A DNA stretch of 16,645 nt, taken from NCBI GenBank assembly GCA_031278025.1, contig JAITLF010000115.1, positions 1-16,645 on the forward strand. The letters are read 5' to 3'. This document shows positions 1-7,387 of this stretch, one piece after another (positions within the stretch are counted from its first letter, which is position 1; each line of letters starts with the position of its first letter). This DNA is from Treponema sp. Lineage in GTDB: Bacteria; Spirochaetota; Spirochaetia; Treponematales; Breznakiellaceae. Position numbers and translations under genes: made by a program. The notes below the pieces were generated by a model, which did no database searches, was not told the DNA's origin, and was given only the letters and a program-made list of their open reading frames with translations.

Positions 1-25
1 CCCCCCCCCCCCCCCCCCCCCCCCC
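1..25. repeat. poly-C homopolymer tract (25 C)
   Basis: The window opens with 25 consecutive C residues, about 190 bases before the hisD start. A second short run of seven G lies at 50-56. Homopolymer C/G tracts of this kind slip during replication and in Treponema pallidum are known to vary near promoters. Because the tract sits exactly at the window edge, a gap or an assembly or sequencing artefact is also possible. Confidence 0.8.
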
Positions 26-93
26 AAACTTAGTGCCCGTTTTTCGCAACGGGGGGGCCCAATCAACCATCATTCGCTCCTTTTTTCGGTAAT

Positions 94-115
94 GCGCTAG
101 TACTTACTATAGCGC
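94..115. promoter_or_regulatory. inverted repeat upstream of hisD
   Basis: GCGCTA at 94-99 is matched by TAGCGC at 110-115 with a 10-base spacer. A TACTAT-like -10 sequence lies between and over the right arm. This could be an operator or promoter element for the hisD operon. I see no convincing -35, so the assignment is weak. Confidence 0.25.
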
Positions 116-138
116 GGAACCCTAAAAAAACAATACCC

Positions 139-156
139 GGCGGGCAAAAGCCCGCC
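139..156 (-). terminator. GC-rich hairpin in the hisD leader
   Basis: GGCGGGC at 139-145 and GCCCGCC at 150-156 form a perfect 7-bp stem with an AAAA loop. Read on the minus strand, a T7 run (complement of 124-130) follows after about eight bases, so it looks more like a leftward terminator than a rightward one. No minus-strand gene that would need it is visible. It may instead be leader structure in the hisD mRNA. Confidence 0.3.
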
Positions 157-205
157 CGCCGGCGCTCTTATTGCCCAATTCCTCCTGCCCGCCTATGATG
201 ACGGC

Positions 206-213
206 AGGGGGAG
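206..213 (+). promoter_or_regulatory. ribosome binding site deciding the hisD start
   Basis: AGGGGGAG ends 5 bases before the ATG at 219. The upstream in-frame ATG at 171 and those near 195 have no such site at a suitable distance, so 219 is preferred. Confidence 0.75.
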
Positions 214-218
214 TACGG

Positions 219-1562
219 ATGAAGATTATTGACGCCGCCGAATTTGACGGCTATTGGGGGACCCTGGGGGCGCACGAAGAAGACGAGAAGGTTGTCTCCG
301 CGGTCCGGGACATTATTGCCGGGGTGCGGAAGGAGGGCGGCGCGGCGGTGCGGGAGTTTGCCGCCCGGTTTGACCGGAGCGCCCCCGAAAATCCCCTGGT
401 GCCTCCGGAGGCCGTCGAGCAGGCGTACCGGGCCGTGCAGCAGGACGAGCCGGAACTCGTTGATTCCCTGGTATTCGCCGCCCGGAATATTGGGGAGTTT
501 GCCCGGCGGCAGCGGGAGCAGTTTACGGATTTTGAGTTTGAGATTGCCCCCGGCCTTTTTACCGGCCAGCGGGTTATCCCGGTGGAGCGGGCGGCGATCT
601 ACGCCCCCGGCGGGCGCTTCCCCCTGGTTTCGTCGGTGCTTATGGGGATCATCCCCGCGCGGGCCGCCGGTGTGCAGGAGGCGATCCTCGTTTCCCCGCC
701 CGGTGAAGACGGCCTTCCGGATCGGCGTATCCTGGCTGCCGCACGCCTTGCGGGGGCGGGGCGCGTCTTCGCCCTGGGCGGCGCTCAGGCGGTGGCGGCC
801 CTGGCGCTCGGCGTTCCCTGCGGCCCCGCAACGATTCCCCGTGTTGACGTGATAGCCGGGCCGGGCAACAAGTACGTGGCCGCCGCGAAGCGCCTCCTCT
901 ATGGGGAGGTGGGCATAGACTTCGTCGCCGGTCCCACGGATGTGCTGATCATCGCCGATGGTCGGGACCCGGATCTCCGTACCACGACCGCCGGACGCGC
1001 CGCCTGTGAAGACCTCATCGCGGCGGACCTTTTGGCCCAGGCGGAGCATGACCCGGATGCCCGCGCCCGCGCCCTGCTTCCAGGCCGGGACTTGGCCGGG
1101 CGGGTCGAGTCGGCGGTGGAAAAGCGCCTTGCCGCCCTGCCAACCGCCGCCGTCGCCCGCGCTTCCCTGGATGCGGGGGGGCTTATCGTCGTTTACCCGT
1201 CTATGGAAGCGGCGGTCCGTATCGCCAACATCGTGGCGCCGGAACATCTGGAACTCCAGGTGGAAAACCCCGCCTCCTGGATTCCGGCTTTACGAAACTA
1301 CGGTTCCCTCTTTGTGGGAAGCCGGGCGGCGGAGGTGTTGGGGGATTATTCGGCGGGAATCAACCACACCCTCCCCACCTCCGGAAGCGCCCGGTTTTCC
1401 GCCGGCCTTTCGGTACGCCACTTCCTCAAGACCCCGACAAGCCTCCGTTGCGTCTCCGGTTCCGGCTTTGACGCGGCGCGGCGTGCGGCGGAACGGATGG
1501 CCGGGGCGGAAGGTCTGGCCGGTCACGGCGCGGCTGCGGCGGCGAGGGCTTACGTTAGATGA
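219..1562 (+). CDS. hisD: histidinol dehydrogenase
   Basis: This enzyme carries out the last two steps of histidine synthesis in the cytoplasm, oxidising L-histidinol to L-histidine with two NAD and a bound zinc ion. The 447-residue protein is full length for the family. Motifs visible in order are APGGRFPLVSS (about 129-139), ALGGAQAVAA (185-194), VIAGPGNKYVA (211-221) and the QAEHD zinc motif (Gln274, His277). The APEH catalytic pair (Glu342, His343), GDYSAGINHTLPT (Asp376, His383) and a C-terminal His436 complete the set. These match the E. coli zinc ligands Gln259, His262, Asp360 and His419 with a steady offset of 15-17. The offset appears to come partly from extra residues just before QAEHD, around 253-266. 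The ATG at 219 is chosen because of the strong ribosome binding site. The stop overlaps the next gene by ATGA. No other his genes are in the window. Confidence 0.96.
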   Translation: MKIIDAAEFDGYWGTLGAHEEDEKVVSAVRDIIAGVRKEGGAAVREFAARFDRSAPENPLVPPEAVEQAYRAVQQDEPELVDSLVFAARNIGEFARRQREQFTDFEFEIAPGLFTGQRVIPVERAAIYAPGGRFPLVSSVLMGIIPARAAGVQEAILVSPPGEDGLPDRRILAAARLAGAGRVFALGGAQAVAALALGVPCGPATIPRVDVIAGPGNKYVAAAKRLLYGEVGIDFVAGPTDVLIIADGRDPDLRTTTAGRAACEDLIAADLLAQAEHDPDARARALLPGRDLAGRVESAVEKRLAALPTAAVARASLDAGGLIVVYPSMEAAVRIANIVAPEHLELQVENPASWIPALRNYGSLFVGSRAAEVLGDYSAGINHTLPTSGSARFSAGLSVRHFLKTPTSLRCVSGSGFDAARRAAERMAGAEGLAGHGAAAAARAYVR

Positions 1563-2392
1563 GCGGTTTCTGTCCGGGGCCGGTTGAGAATCACCGGGGC
1601 AGGGAAGGCGGGGCTGTTGTGTATCCGGTCTATTCCCGGCGTTCCAAGGGCCTTTCCGTTGGGATCAACCTTTTCCCGGATCGCAAGGTCTGTTCTTTCG
1701 ACTGCCCCTATTGCGAGGTGTTTCCCTTTCATTCGGACCGCGCTTTTTCCCTTCCGGTTATGGAAGAGGCCCTTGTGTGCGTCCTGGCGGAGGCGGCGGA
1801 AGGAGGAATTCCGGTGCGGGACATTTGCTTTTCGGGAAACGGGGAGCCTTCCCTGTCCCCTGATTTCCAGGCGGCTCTGGAAGCGGCGGGACGGATCAGG
1901 GAGCGTTTTGTCCCGGAAGCGGCCCTGGTGGTCATCACCAATGGTACGGGCCTCCTGAAAGATACGACCTTCGCCTTTATGAGGGATGCCGCGTTGGGCG
2001 GCATGAAGCTCAACATTTGGCTCAAGCTGGACGCCGGAACCCCGGCCTGGTACGAGGCGATGGACCGGTCCGGCATCTCCTTTGACGCGCTGATCGGATG
2101 TATCCGGCGATTTGCGAGCGCTGCGCCGGTAACCCTGCAAACCATGGTTTGCGCCGTACACGGACGAGAGCCTCCGGCGGCGGAAGAAGCGGCCTGGGTC
2201 CGTCTCGCAGCGGAACTTGCCGGAAGCGGCGGTTATGGCGCCGGCGTCCGGGCGGTGCAGATTTACGGCAAGGCCCGTCCCGCGCCGGAGGACCCCCTTG
2301 CGGAAGCGTTACCGGAAGCGGTACTGGAAAGGCGGGCGGCGGCCTTGCGGGCGGTCATAGGAACGGCCATCCCGGTGGAGGTGTTTCCGTAA
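1559..2392 (+). CDS. radical SAM protein, COG0731 (TYW1-like) family
   Basis: The 277-residue protein has a CX3CX2C cluster (Cys45, Cys49, Cys52; VCSFDCPYCE), which binds the [4Fe-4S] cluster that cleaves S-adenosylmethionine. A following SGNGEPSLSPDF segment (about 92-103) resembles the SAM-binding GGE-type region. The SKGLSVGINLFPDR lead-in to the cysteines is typical of COG0731 Fe-S oxidoreductases, distant relatives of the wyosine enzyme TYW1 whose bacterial substrates are mostly unknown. It begins inside the hisD stop (ATGA, 1559-1562), so the two are translationally coupled, although no role in histidine synthesis is known. The product is probably cytoplasmic. The family assignment is good; the exact reaction is not known. 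Confidence 0.85.
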   Translation: MSGFCPGPVENHRGREGGAVVYPVYSRRSKGLSVGINLFPDRKVCSFDCPYCEVFPFHSDRAFSLPVMEEALVCVLAEAAEGGIPVRDICFSGNGEPSLSPDFQAALEAAGRIRERFVPEAALVVITNGTGLLKDTTFAFMRDAALGGMKLNIWLKLDAGTPAWYEAMDRSGISFDALIGCIRRFASAAPVTLQTMVCAVHGREPPAAEEAAWVRLAAELAGSGGYGAGVRAVQIYGKARPAPEDPLAEALPEAVLERRAAALRAVIGTAIPVEVFP

Positions 2393-2898
2393 CGGCTCTT
2401 TTCGTCCCTTCTCTACCGTTTAGCGCTTGTTGCACTTAACGGGGCTTCTTTGGAGCCTGCTGGGAATGCGGTCTGAAAGGCCATGATTATTCAGTACGCA
2501 TAACGCGAGCTCCGCCATGTTAAGCCAACCTACCCTGCGTGACTGTCAGATGCATCTCTAGCCGGTCCCCTATCCGCCGGCCTTCTTCTGCTGCCCGGCG
2601 CCAGCCGAGCAAGGGGGACGGTAACCATGAACAACTCACCGGTCCCGTTCCGCATCAAACTTCTCTGGTTGTCCCGGCGGGGGACCGGATTTCCCCTACT
2701 TTTTTATATCTGACGGATGGTTTCATGGGACACCGTTTTCGTATGGCTCCCCTCAAGCGTTACCCAGGCGTCCCGACGGAAACGCAAGGTGCAATGTTCG
2801 TGTCCGACCGGTTTCGGCGATCAGGCTAACGCAATTAACCCAGCCGCGTCTTCCCTTCAAGCACCCGGGGCCGGTATTGCCGGACCCCGGTTTATTGA

Positions 2899-3024
2899 TC
2901 AGAAACCCAGGTTTTTCGAGCGCAAAAACACTTTTGCGCCGCGCAAAAACATTTTTGCGCCGCAGAAAAACACTTTTGCGCCGCAGAAAAACACTTTTGC
3001 GCCGCGCAAACCCAGGTTTACACG
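2899..3024. repeat. array of six 21-bp palindromic tandem repeats
   Basis: Six consecutive 21-base units start at 2899, 2920, 2941, 2962, 2983 and 3004. The four central units follow the pattern GCGCAAAA-ACAC-TTTTGCGC plus C, each a small inverted repeat, with GCAG replacing GCGC in two of them. The two outer units are diverged and share AAACCCAGGTTT. The period is a multiple of three, so frames stay open through it, but nothing suggests translation. A similar 21-bp array lies at the right end of the window. Confidence 0.9.
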
Positions 3025-3031
3025 CCCCAGG

Positions 3032-3058
3032 CCCCGCTCCGAAAGGGCGCGAGCGGGG
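3032..3058. other. GC-rich inverted repeat
   Basis: CCCCGCTC (3032-3039) and GAGCGGGG (3051-3058) form a perfect 8-bp stem with an 11-base loop. There is no T run on either side, so it is not an obvious terminator. It sits between the repeat array and the ATPase relic. Confidence 0.5.
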
Positions 3059-3118
3059 ACCCGCTTTACTTGCCCGCCGGGAGTACCACCTGAAACCGCT
3101 CGGCCTCCCCGAAAACGG

Positions 3119-3424
3119 GAAGCCGTGGTGTTAAAAAATGTTACTGTTGGAACAGGGGAACTTCCCTTCCCTGACTCGGTGAGTTTTTCTGTTTTTGAAG
3201 GGGAAGTGTTTGGCATTGCCGGGGTCAGCGAAAACGTCCGGCAGGAGCTTTGCGAGGCCCTTTGCGGCGCCCTGGCGCTTGACGGGGGTTGTATCGAACT
3301 TATGGGCGAAGACATTAGCGCCCTTTCAATTCATGACCGGATACAGCGGGGGCTTGGATACGTGGTGTCAAACCGACATAAAGAAGGGTTGGTTATGGAA
3401 ATGAGCATAGACGATTATCACATA
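3119..3424 (+). pseudogene. remnant of a BMP/nucleoside-type ABC ATPase (second domain)
   Basis: The translation from 3119 begins EAVVLKNVTVG and continues through SVSFSVFEGEVFGIAGVSENVRQELCEALCGAL to LGYVVSNRHKEGLVMEMSIDDYH. This matches the second nucleotide-binding domain of YufO/MglA/RbsA-like two-domain ATPases, in which the Walker A motif is normally degenerate (GVxGNGQRELxEAL). The whole first domain and everything after the RHKEGL segment, including the LSGG signature and Walker B, are missing. The frame runs on without a stop into the following permease relic, indicating a deletion junction near 3424-3478. In the intact family this subunit powers import of nucleosides or related solutes bound by a BmpA lipoprotein. 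Confidence 0.8.
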
Positions 3425-3477
3425 AAAGCGCCGGGGCCCGATGCTTTGGCCGCTTCCCTGTGGCTTCCTGTTTTTAT

Positions 3478-4053
3478 CAAGGGGACGCGGCTGCTCTATG
3501 GCTCCATATATCCGAAGTTTACGCCGAACGATCCGGGGTTATGGTTACGGCTATTGAAGGTATTTTTTGATGGGCGCTTGGGCGGGATTTGCCGGGGCCG
3601 GTCTTTCGGGGAGTCTGGCCTTTGGCTGCGCCGCCGCGATTTTTGCGGGGCTCCTTACCTCGGCCCTCTACGGCTGGATATGTATTTACCTGAAACAACA
3701 TCAGATTGTTACCGGTATGGCTATTAATATTCTCACTGTTGGGCTCTGCTCGTTTTTTCAGAGGGTCCTATTCGGCGTTCCCCTGACTCCCCTTACGGTC
3801 CGGCCCCTTCCGGTACTGCCGGTTCCGCTTTTATCGGCCATCCCGTTGATAGACGGGGTGTTGTTTCATCGGAACTCTGGTGTTTGGTTTTGCCGAAGCA
3901 GTTTCGATTTATATGCGTTCTGTCAGCGGGATGGTATTTCCCACTGAACTTTTTATCGCCCTGCCGTATATTCTTACCATTGTACTTACGATCATGCGTA
4001 AATCTTTTGACACGCCGGAACGGCTTGGCGTTCCCTACTCAAAAGAAAATTAG
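3478..4053 (+). pseudogene. frameshifted remnant of a BMP/nucleoside-type ABC permease (COG1079-like)
   Basis: Three frame segments together give a recognisable permease. The first (3478-3567) reads ISEVYAERSGVMVTAIEGIF and then hits TGA at 3568. The next frame continues at once with LMGAWAGFAGAGLSG and on through LYGWICIYLKQHQIVTGMAI. From about 3860 the original frame resumes as GTLVFGFAEAVSIYM and ends with PYILTIVLTIMRKSFDTP and a TAG at 4051. The first break lies in a T6 run (3563-3568). Sequence is also missing between about 3830 and 3870, giving about 192 codons where roughly 300 are usual. The sister permease and the BmpA binding protein are absent, so the transporter is dead here. 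Confidence 0.82.
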
Positions 4054-4057
4054 ACCT

Positions 4058-4096
4058 GAGCCGGCTTTGAAACCAACTGGGGTTTGAAGCCGGCTC
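4058..4096 (+). terminator. hairpin just after the permease relic
   Basis: GAGCCGGCTT at 4058-4067 pairs perfectly with AAGCCGGCTC at 4087-4096, and inner AAACC/GGTTT can extend the stem. It starts 4 bases after the relic stop codon, where the terminator of the old operon would be. The following T run is weak (GTTTG). Its inner sequence resembles the GAG-CTGTTTCAAAAC repeat family described below. Confidence 0.5.
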
Positions 4097-4159
4097 GTTT
4101 GACACGTCGACATGTCGGCCAGCCGCCGAACACGTCCGGGTGCCCCTGGACTTTTTCAA

Positions 4160-4203
4160 AAATGAGACTGTTTCAAAACCAAAGTTTTGAAACAGTCTCA
4201 TTT
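4160..4203 (-). terminator. terminator-like hairpin at the end of the nitrogenase-like operon
   Basis: A perfect 20-bp inverted repeat (arms 4160-4179 and 4184-4203, 4-base loop) lies about 65 bases beyond the permease stop. On the minus strand the stem runs into a short T-rich stretch (CATTTTTG), as in intrinsic terminators. The arms contain GAGACTGTTTCAAAAC, a repeat also present between the SBP and D genes, so this may be a repeat element that also terminates transcription. Confidence 0.7.
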
Positions 4204-4266
4204 GCCTATTTATACTCTTTTATGCGCGAAGCGCAATAGGCTCTCGGTATGAGCGCCTGTACCGAA

Positions 4267-5196
4267 TCATTCAGGTTGATTAATCCACTTTAAGGTTTTC
4301 CGCTCAAAAAGCCCGATAAGGGCATTGATTCCGGTAACAACCACCGCTATGAGTATGACACCGGCAAAGACCTTGGGGTAATCTGCCCAGGCAGCCCAGC
4401 GTTTGACATAATAGCCCAGGCCGGAGTTTGCGCCTATGGTTTCCGCCATAACCAGGATCATAAACGCGGTAGCGATACGGATCCGGAGACTGCCGATTAT
4501 CGGAATGGCACACTCAGGAAGCAGGACCCGTATGAGCATGGCGAAGCTGCTTAGATTAAGGGACATGGCGCTGTCGATAAGTTTTTGGTCAACGTTTTTT
4601 ACATTGGTTGACATGTTCATTACGGTGGGGAAAAAAACGCCCATAAAGATAACGATGATAGACGCGGATTGAAAGGTCGGCGAAATGGCTACAATATATG
4701 GCGCGTAGACCAGCGCGGGTACCGAAGCGATGACGGTTATCACGGGGGAAAAGGCTTCCCGAAGCCGCTGATACCAGCCGATAAAAAGCCCCAGGATAAC
4801 GCCCAAGCCCATACCAATACCAACACTGGTTATAATCAGATACATGGAATGAAAAAAGCCCGATAGCATCTGGGGATAGTCCTGGGTAAAAACATAAAAT
4901 ACGTTTTCCGGCGGCGGAAACAGCGTATAATGAAGCGTCTTGAATACCTTGGATCCCAGATCCCAAAACAAAAAGAAACTAAAAATAACGCAGTAAAGAT
5001 CAATCAAATTGATGATTTTTTTCTTTCCCCGCCATACCTTCACCATAAACGAAATTTCAAAAAGAGCTAAGACGGTCAGGTAAGACCAGGGAGGATTAAG
5101 CTGAAAATCCGCAGGTATAAAAGCCGACGCCGCCGAGACGATAAAAAGCAAATTCGCAAGATTAAAAATTTTGTTTTCAAAAACAAACAGTTTCAT
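4267..5196 (-). CDS. ABC transporter permease, SsuC/TauC/NrtB-like
   Basis: The 309-residue inner-membrane protein is rich in hydrophobic segments, at roughly 12-28, 38-54, 62-80, 119-141, 153-172, 177-194, 241-255 and 276-295. The loop around 208-236 (DSAMSLNLSSFAMLIRVLLP) occupies the place of the EAA coupling motif. The ETIGANSGLGYYV segment at 252-264 is typical of sulfonate, taurine and nitrate-type permeases. The two extra N-terminal helices make it somewhat longer than a usual SsuC. Its start overlaps the ATPase stop by ATGA (5193-5196), indicating translational coupling. With the ATPase and the lipoprotein of the same operon it should form a complete importer. The substrate cannot be read from the sequence. 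Confidence 0.9.
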   Translation of the reverse strand: MKLFVFENKIFNLANLLFIVSAASAFIPADFQLNPPWSYLTVLALFEISFMVKVWRGKKKIINLIDLYCVIFSFFLFWDLGSKVFKTLHYTLFPPPENVFYVFTQDYPQMLSGFFHSMYLIITSVGIGMGLGVILGLFIGWYQRLREAFSPVITVIASVPALVYAPYIVAISPTFQSASIIVIFMGVFFPTVMNMSTNVKNVDQKLIDSAMSLNLSSFAMLIRVLLPECAIPIIGSLRIRIATAFMILVMAETIGANSGLGYYVKRWAAWADYPKVFAGVILIAVVVTGINALIGLFERKTLKWINQPE

Positions 5197-6002
5197 AGTA
5201 TCGCTCCCGTTATATCGAGTTTTTCCGCAATGTCTTCATAAAAAAATCCTACAAGCCGATTGCGAAGGAGCAGAAAATCGTTATTTCTAAAAATTTCAGA
5301 ACGAACCCGGTGGTTTCCAAGGCCCACGAGGATATCGTCCCGAATTTGTTTAGGTTGCATAAAGACAATGCGGTCTGAGAGGAAAATTGCCTCATCAATG
5401 TCATGGGTAATAAATACAACGGTTCTTTTTTTCTGTTCATTTTCGCAGATGTGCAGCAGCATATCCTGGAGCAGCGTCCGGTTCTTTGTGTCTATGGCGC
5501 CAAAAGGCTCGTCCATAAGGAGAATTTCCGGATCCATCGCCAGGGCGCGGGCTATGGCAACTCGCTGCTGTTGTCCGCCCGACAGTTGGCAGGGATATTT
5601 GTGGTAAAAATTTTCCAACCCGACCTTCGCCAGATATTCAAGGGCAATTTCGTCAATTTCCTTACGGGAAAGATTTTTTTTGTTCTGTTTAATGCCAAAG
5701 GCCACATTGTCCTTCGCGTTAAACCATGAAAAAAGGGAGTAATGTTGGAAAACAACACAGCGGTCTTTTCCCGGCCCCGCTACCTCCGCGTTATCAATCA
5801 TTACCCTGCCGGATGTGGGAAAATTAAGTCCTTCCAGCAGCCTGATGAGGGTGCTTTTACCGCAGCCCGATGAACCAAGAACGCAGACAAATTGTCCTGA
5901 GTCAATTTTTAGATTTATATTTTCGAGTACCAGGCTGGCTTCTTGCACCGCGCCCGTTCTGCCATAGGTGAATGATACGTTTTCCAGTATGATAGTACCC
6001 AT
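5193..6002 (-). CDS. ABC transporter ATP-binding protein, SsuB/TauB/NrtD-like
   Basis: This 269-residue ATPase drives the importer formed with the next gene's permease. Every required motif is present: Walker A GSSGCGKST (43-51), Q-loop Gln86 (VFQHYSLFSW), signature LSGGQQQR (140-147), Walker B ILLMDEP (160-166) with the D-loop after it, and switch His200 (THD). The wording around the Q-loop and signature fits the nitrate/sulfonate/taurine family. The C-terminal part (about 215-269) has no motif I can assign. A GGAG ribosome binding site overlaps the end of the K gene, 11 bases upstream, and the stop overlaps the permease start. There is no sign of decay. Confidence 0.93.
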   Translation of the reverse strand: MGTIILENVSFTYGRTGAVQEASLVLENINLKIDSGQFVCVLGSSGCGKSTLIRLLEGLNFPTSGRVMIDNAEVAGPGKDRCVVFQHYSLFSWFNAKDNVAFGIKQNKKNLSRKEIDEIALEYLAKVGLENFYHKYPCQLSGGQQQRVAIARALAMDPEILLMDEPFGAIDTKNRTLLQDMLLHICENEQKKRTVVFITHDIDEAIFLSDRIVFMQPKQIRDDILVGLGNHRVRSEIFRNNDFLLLRNRLVGFFYEDIAEKLDITGAIL

Positions 6003-6013
6003 ATTTTTTTCTC

Positions 6014-7387
6014 CTAATGACCGGATGCTTCTTCAAGCTTTGCGACAATGCCGGAGCCGAGTATTTTTTGTGTCATATCCCGGTATAGGTCCTGGATAAA
6101 AACAAGGGCGCCGTCGTAGCCAAAATAGCTGGTATTGCCCACCGCCGCGTCCCCGTAGGGGGCGGAAACCGGCAGAAAGGGCAGCCGCTTGTTATTCGCG
6201 GTAAGCTGATCCCAGCAGGTTCCAAAAAGGCAGATCCTTCTGTAGGGGAAGGTTTCTTTTGCCAGTTCCTGATCGCACAGACCGCCGTCATTGGTAAAGA
6301 TAATATCGAAATCTTCCGCGTCATTACATTCGATATCCCGCAAAAAAGCGGTAATGCTATCCTGATACGGAACCGGAGCATCATCGGTGATAAAAATTTT
6401 TATCGGAGTCATCCCCCAATCGTTTACTAAGAAACGGGTCAATGAAACAGCTTGGGCAGCGCTGGAATTGATATAAAAACGCCTTGGCGTTACCGAACCT
6501 CCCACAAATACCCTGATCGCGTTTTTGACATAATAGAAATACCGATCTTCCTCCCGCTTAATGTAGTCTTCTGCGGTTTGCCGGTCGAGCTTCGCATATT
6601 CGGTAATAGCCCGGATAAATCGTGCGGTTTCCGTCGGCCCTATGGGAAGGCAGGGATAATGGAAATAGGGCGTACCGAAGATTTCCCGCAGATGTTCGGC
6701 AAACTCAATATCCGTCCAAGGCGCGAGCACAAGATTAAAAGCCGCCTGGGGTATTTTATTTATTGCCGCGATACCTTTGCCCCTTCCGTATATGATGTTC
6801 GGTTCAAGCCCCAGGATGCGGAGTACCGTTTCAAGCTCTTCCAGTTCCGCCGTCCAAAATGAATCGAAGTAGGGAACTATGCCGAACACGTTGACCTGTT
6901 TTTCGTTGTACCCGCCACGGGGCTGTCCTATGAGGTATTGATTGGCGATACTCGTGAGCACCTGGGCATGACCCCAAAGGTTGTTGCCCTTAAAACCGGG
7001 CAGTTTCGCGTAAATTACCGGCACCGATGAATTGGCAAAATCCGAGGCTACCTCCTCAATGTCATCCCCGACTATTTCGGAACCGCAGCCGTCCACCAGA
7101 AGTACCATATCGGTTTTGTAATATTCCAGGCTTCTTTTTACCAGCCGCCGCAGCCGGTCCGCGGCGCCAAAGACCACATCCTTATCGCAGAAGTTTGTAC
7201 TGGGGATGATCGAGTCAGGATATGATACGCCGCTTTGGCAGCCGTTGAAGCGCCCCAGCACGCCCCCGGAATTTTGAAGGCAACCCGGCCCTGAATGCAT
7301 CACCGGCAACACCTTCTCTATCGCCAAGGCGGTGAAGACGCCGCCTATGGCGCAGGCTATTCGCTGCTGTTCCGAGCATGTAATCAT
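6014..7387 (-). CDS. nitrogenase-like K subunit (NifK/MarK-like)
   Basis: The 457-residue protein belongs to the nitrogenase component 1 superfamily and should pair with the D subunit encoded just upstream. It begins almost at the first P-cluster cysteine and so lacks the N-terminal extension of true NifK. Three cysteines line up with NifK Cys70, Cys95 and Cys153: Cys12 (RIACAIGGV), Cys36 (MHSGPGCLQ) and Cys101 (DGCGSEIVGDDI). The STNFCDKDVVFGA segment (63-75) matches the STSMTEDAAVFGG region of NifK. A bridging [8Fe-7S] P-cluster at the D-K interface is therefore plausible. The start overlaps the D stop by ATGA (7384-7387), and an AGGAGG lies just upstream. It is more likely the K subunit of a group IV-type reductase than of a nitrogenase. 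Confidence 0.88.
   Translation of the reverse strand: MITCSEQQRIACAIGGVFTALAIEKVLPVMHSGPGCLQNSGGVLGRFNGCQSGVSYPDSIIPSTNFCDKDVVFGAADRLRRLVKRSLEYYKTDMVLLVDGCGSEIVGDDIEEVASDFANSSVPVIYAKLPGFKGNNLWGHAQVLTSIANQYLIGQPRGGYNEKQVNVFGIVPYFDSFWTAELEELETVLRILGLEPNIIYGRGKGIAAINKIPQAAFNLVLAPWTDIEFAEHLREIFGTPYFHYPCLPIGPTETARFIRAITEYAKLDRQTAEDYIKREEDRYFYYVKNAIRVFVGGSVTPRRFYINSSAAQAVSLTRFLVNDWGMTPIKIFITDDAPVPYQDSITAFLRDIECNDAEDFDIIFTNDGGLCDQELAKETFPYRRICLFGTCWDQLTANNKRLPFLPVSAPYGDAAVGNTSYFGYDGALVFIQDLYRDMTQKILGSGIVAKLEEASGH

Larger units (their letters stand above)
2393..3118. other. 726-bp stretch without a recognisable gene
   Basis: I find no protein family here in any frame. The open frames from 2539 and 2717 are low-complexity, rich in Arg, Pro and Ser, and lack family motifs or good ribosome binding sites. 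The stretch holds an array of 21-bp repeats (2899-3024), a GC hairpin (3032-3058), and a CCGGTCCC copy near 2640 that can pair with GGGACCGG near 2685. It probably includes erased sequence from the front of the decayed ABC transporter that follows. Confidence 0.6.

Noticed and set aside
168..1247. Long minus-strand frame opposite hisD
   Set aside because: It is an antisense shadow caused by the high G+C of hisD. The plus strand carries the full set of HisD motifs.
2539..2829. A small gene of 96 codons
   Set aside because: There is no ribosome binding site, no recognisable motif, a composition unlike the neighbouring genes, and no operon context.
2717..3727. A single intact 336-residue gene
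   Set aside because: Its first third is low-complexity and includes the repeat array, its middle is half an ABC ATPase, and its end reads the permease relic in the wrong frame. It is a chance readthrough of decayed sequence.
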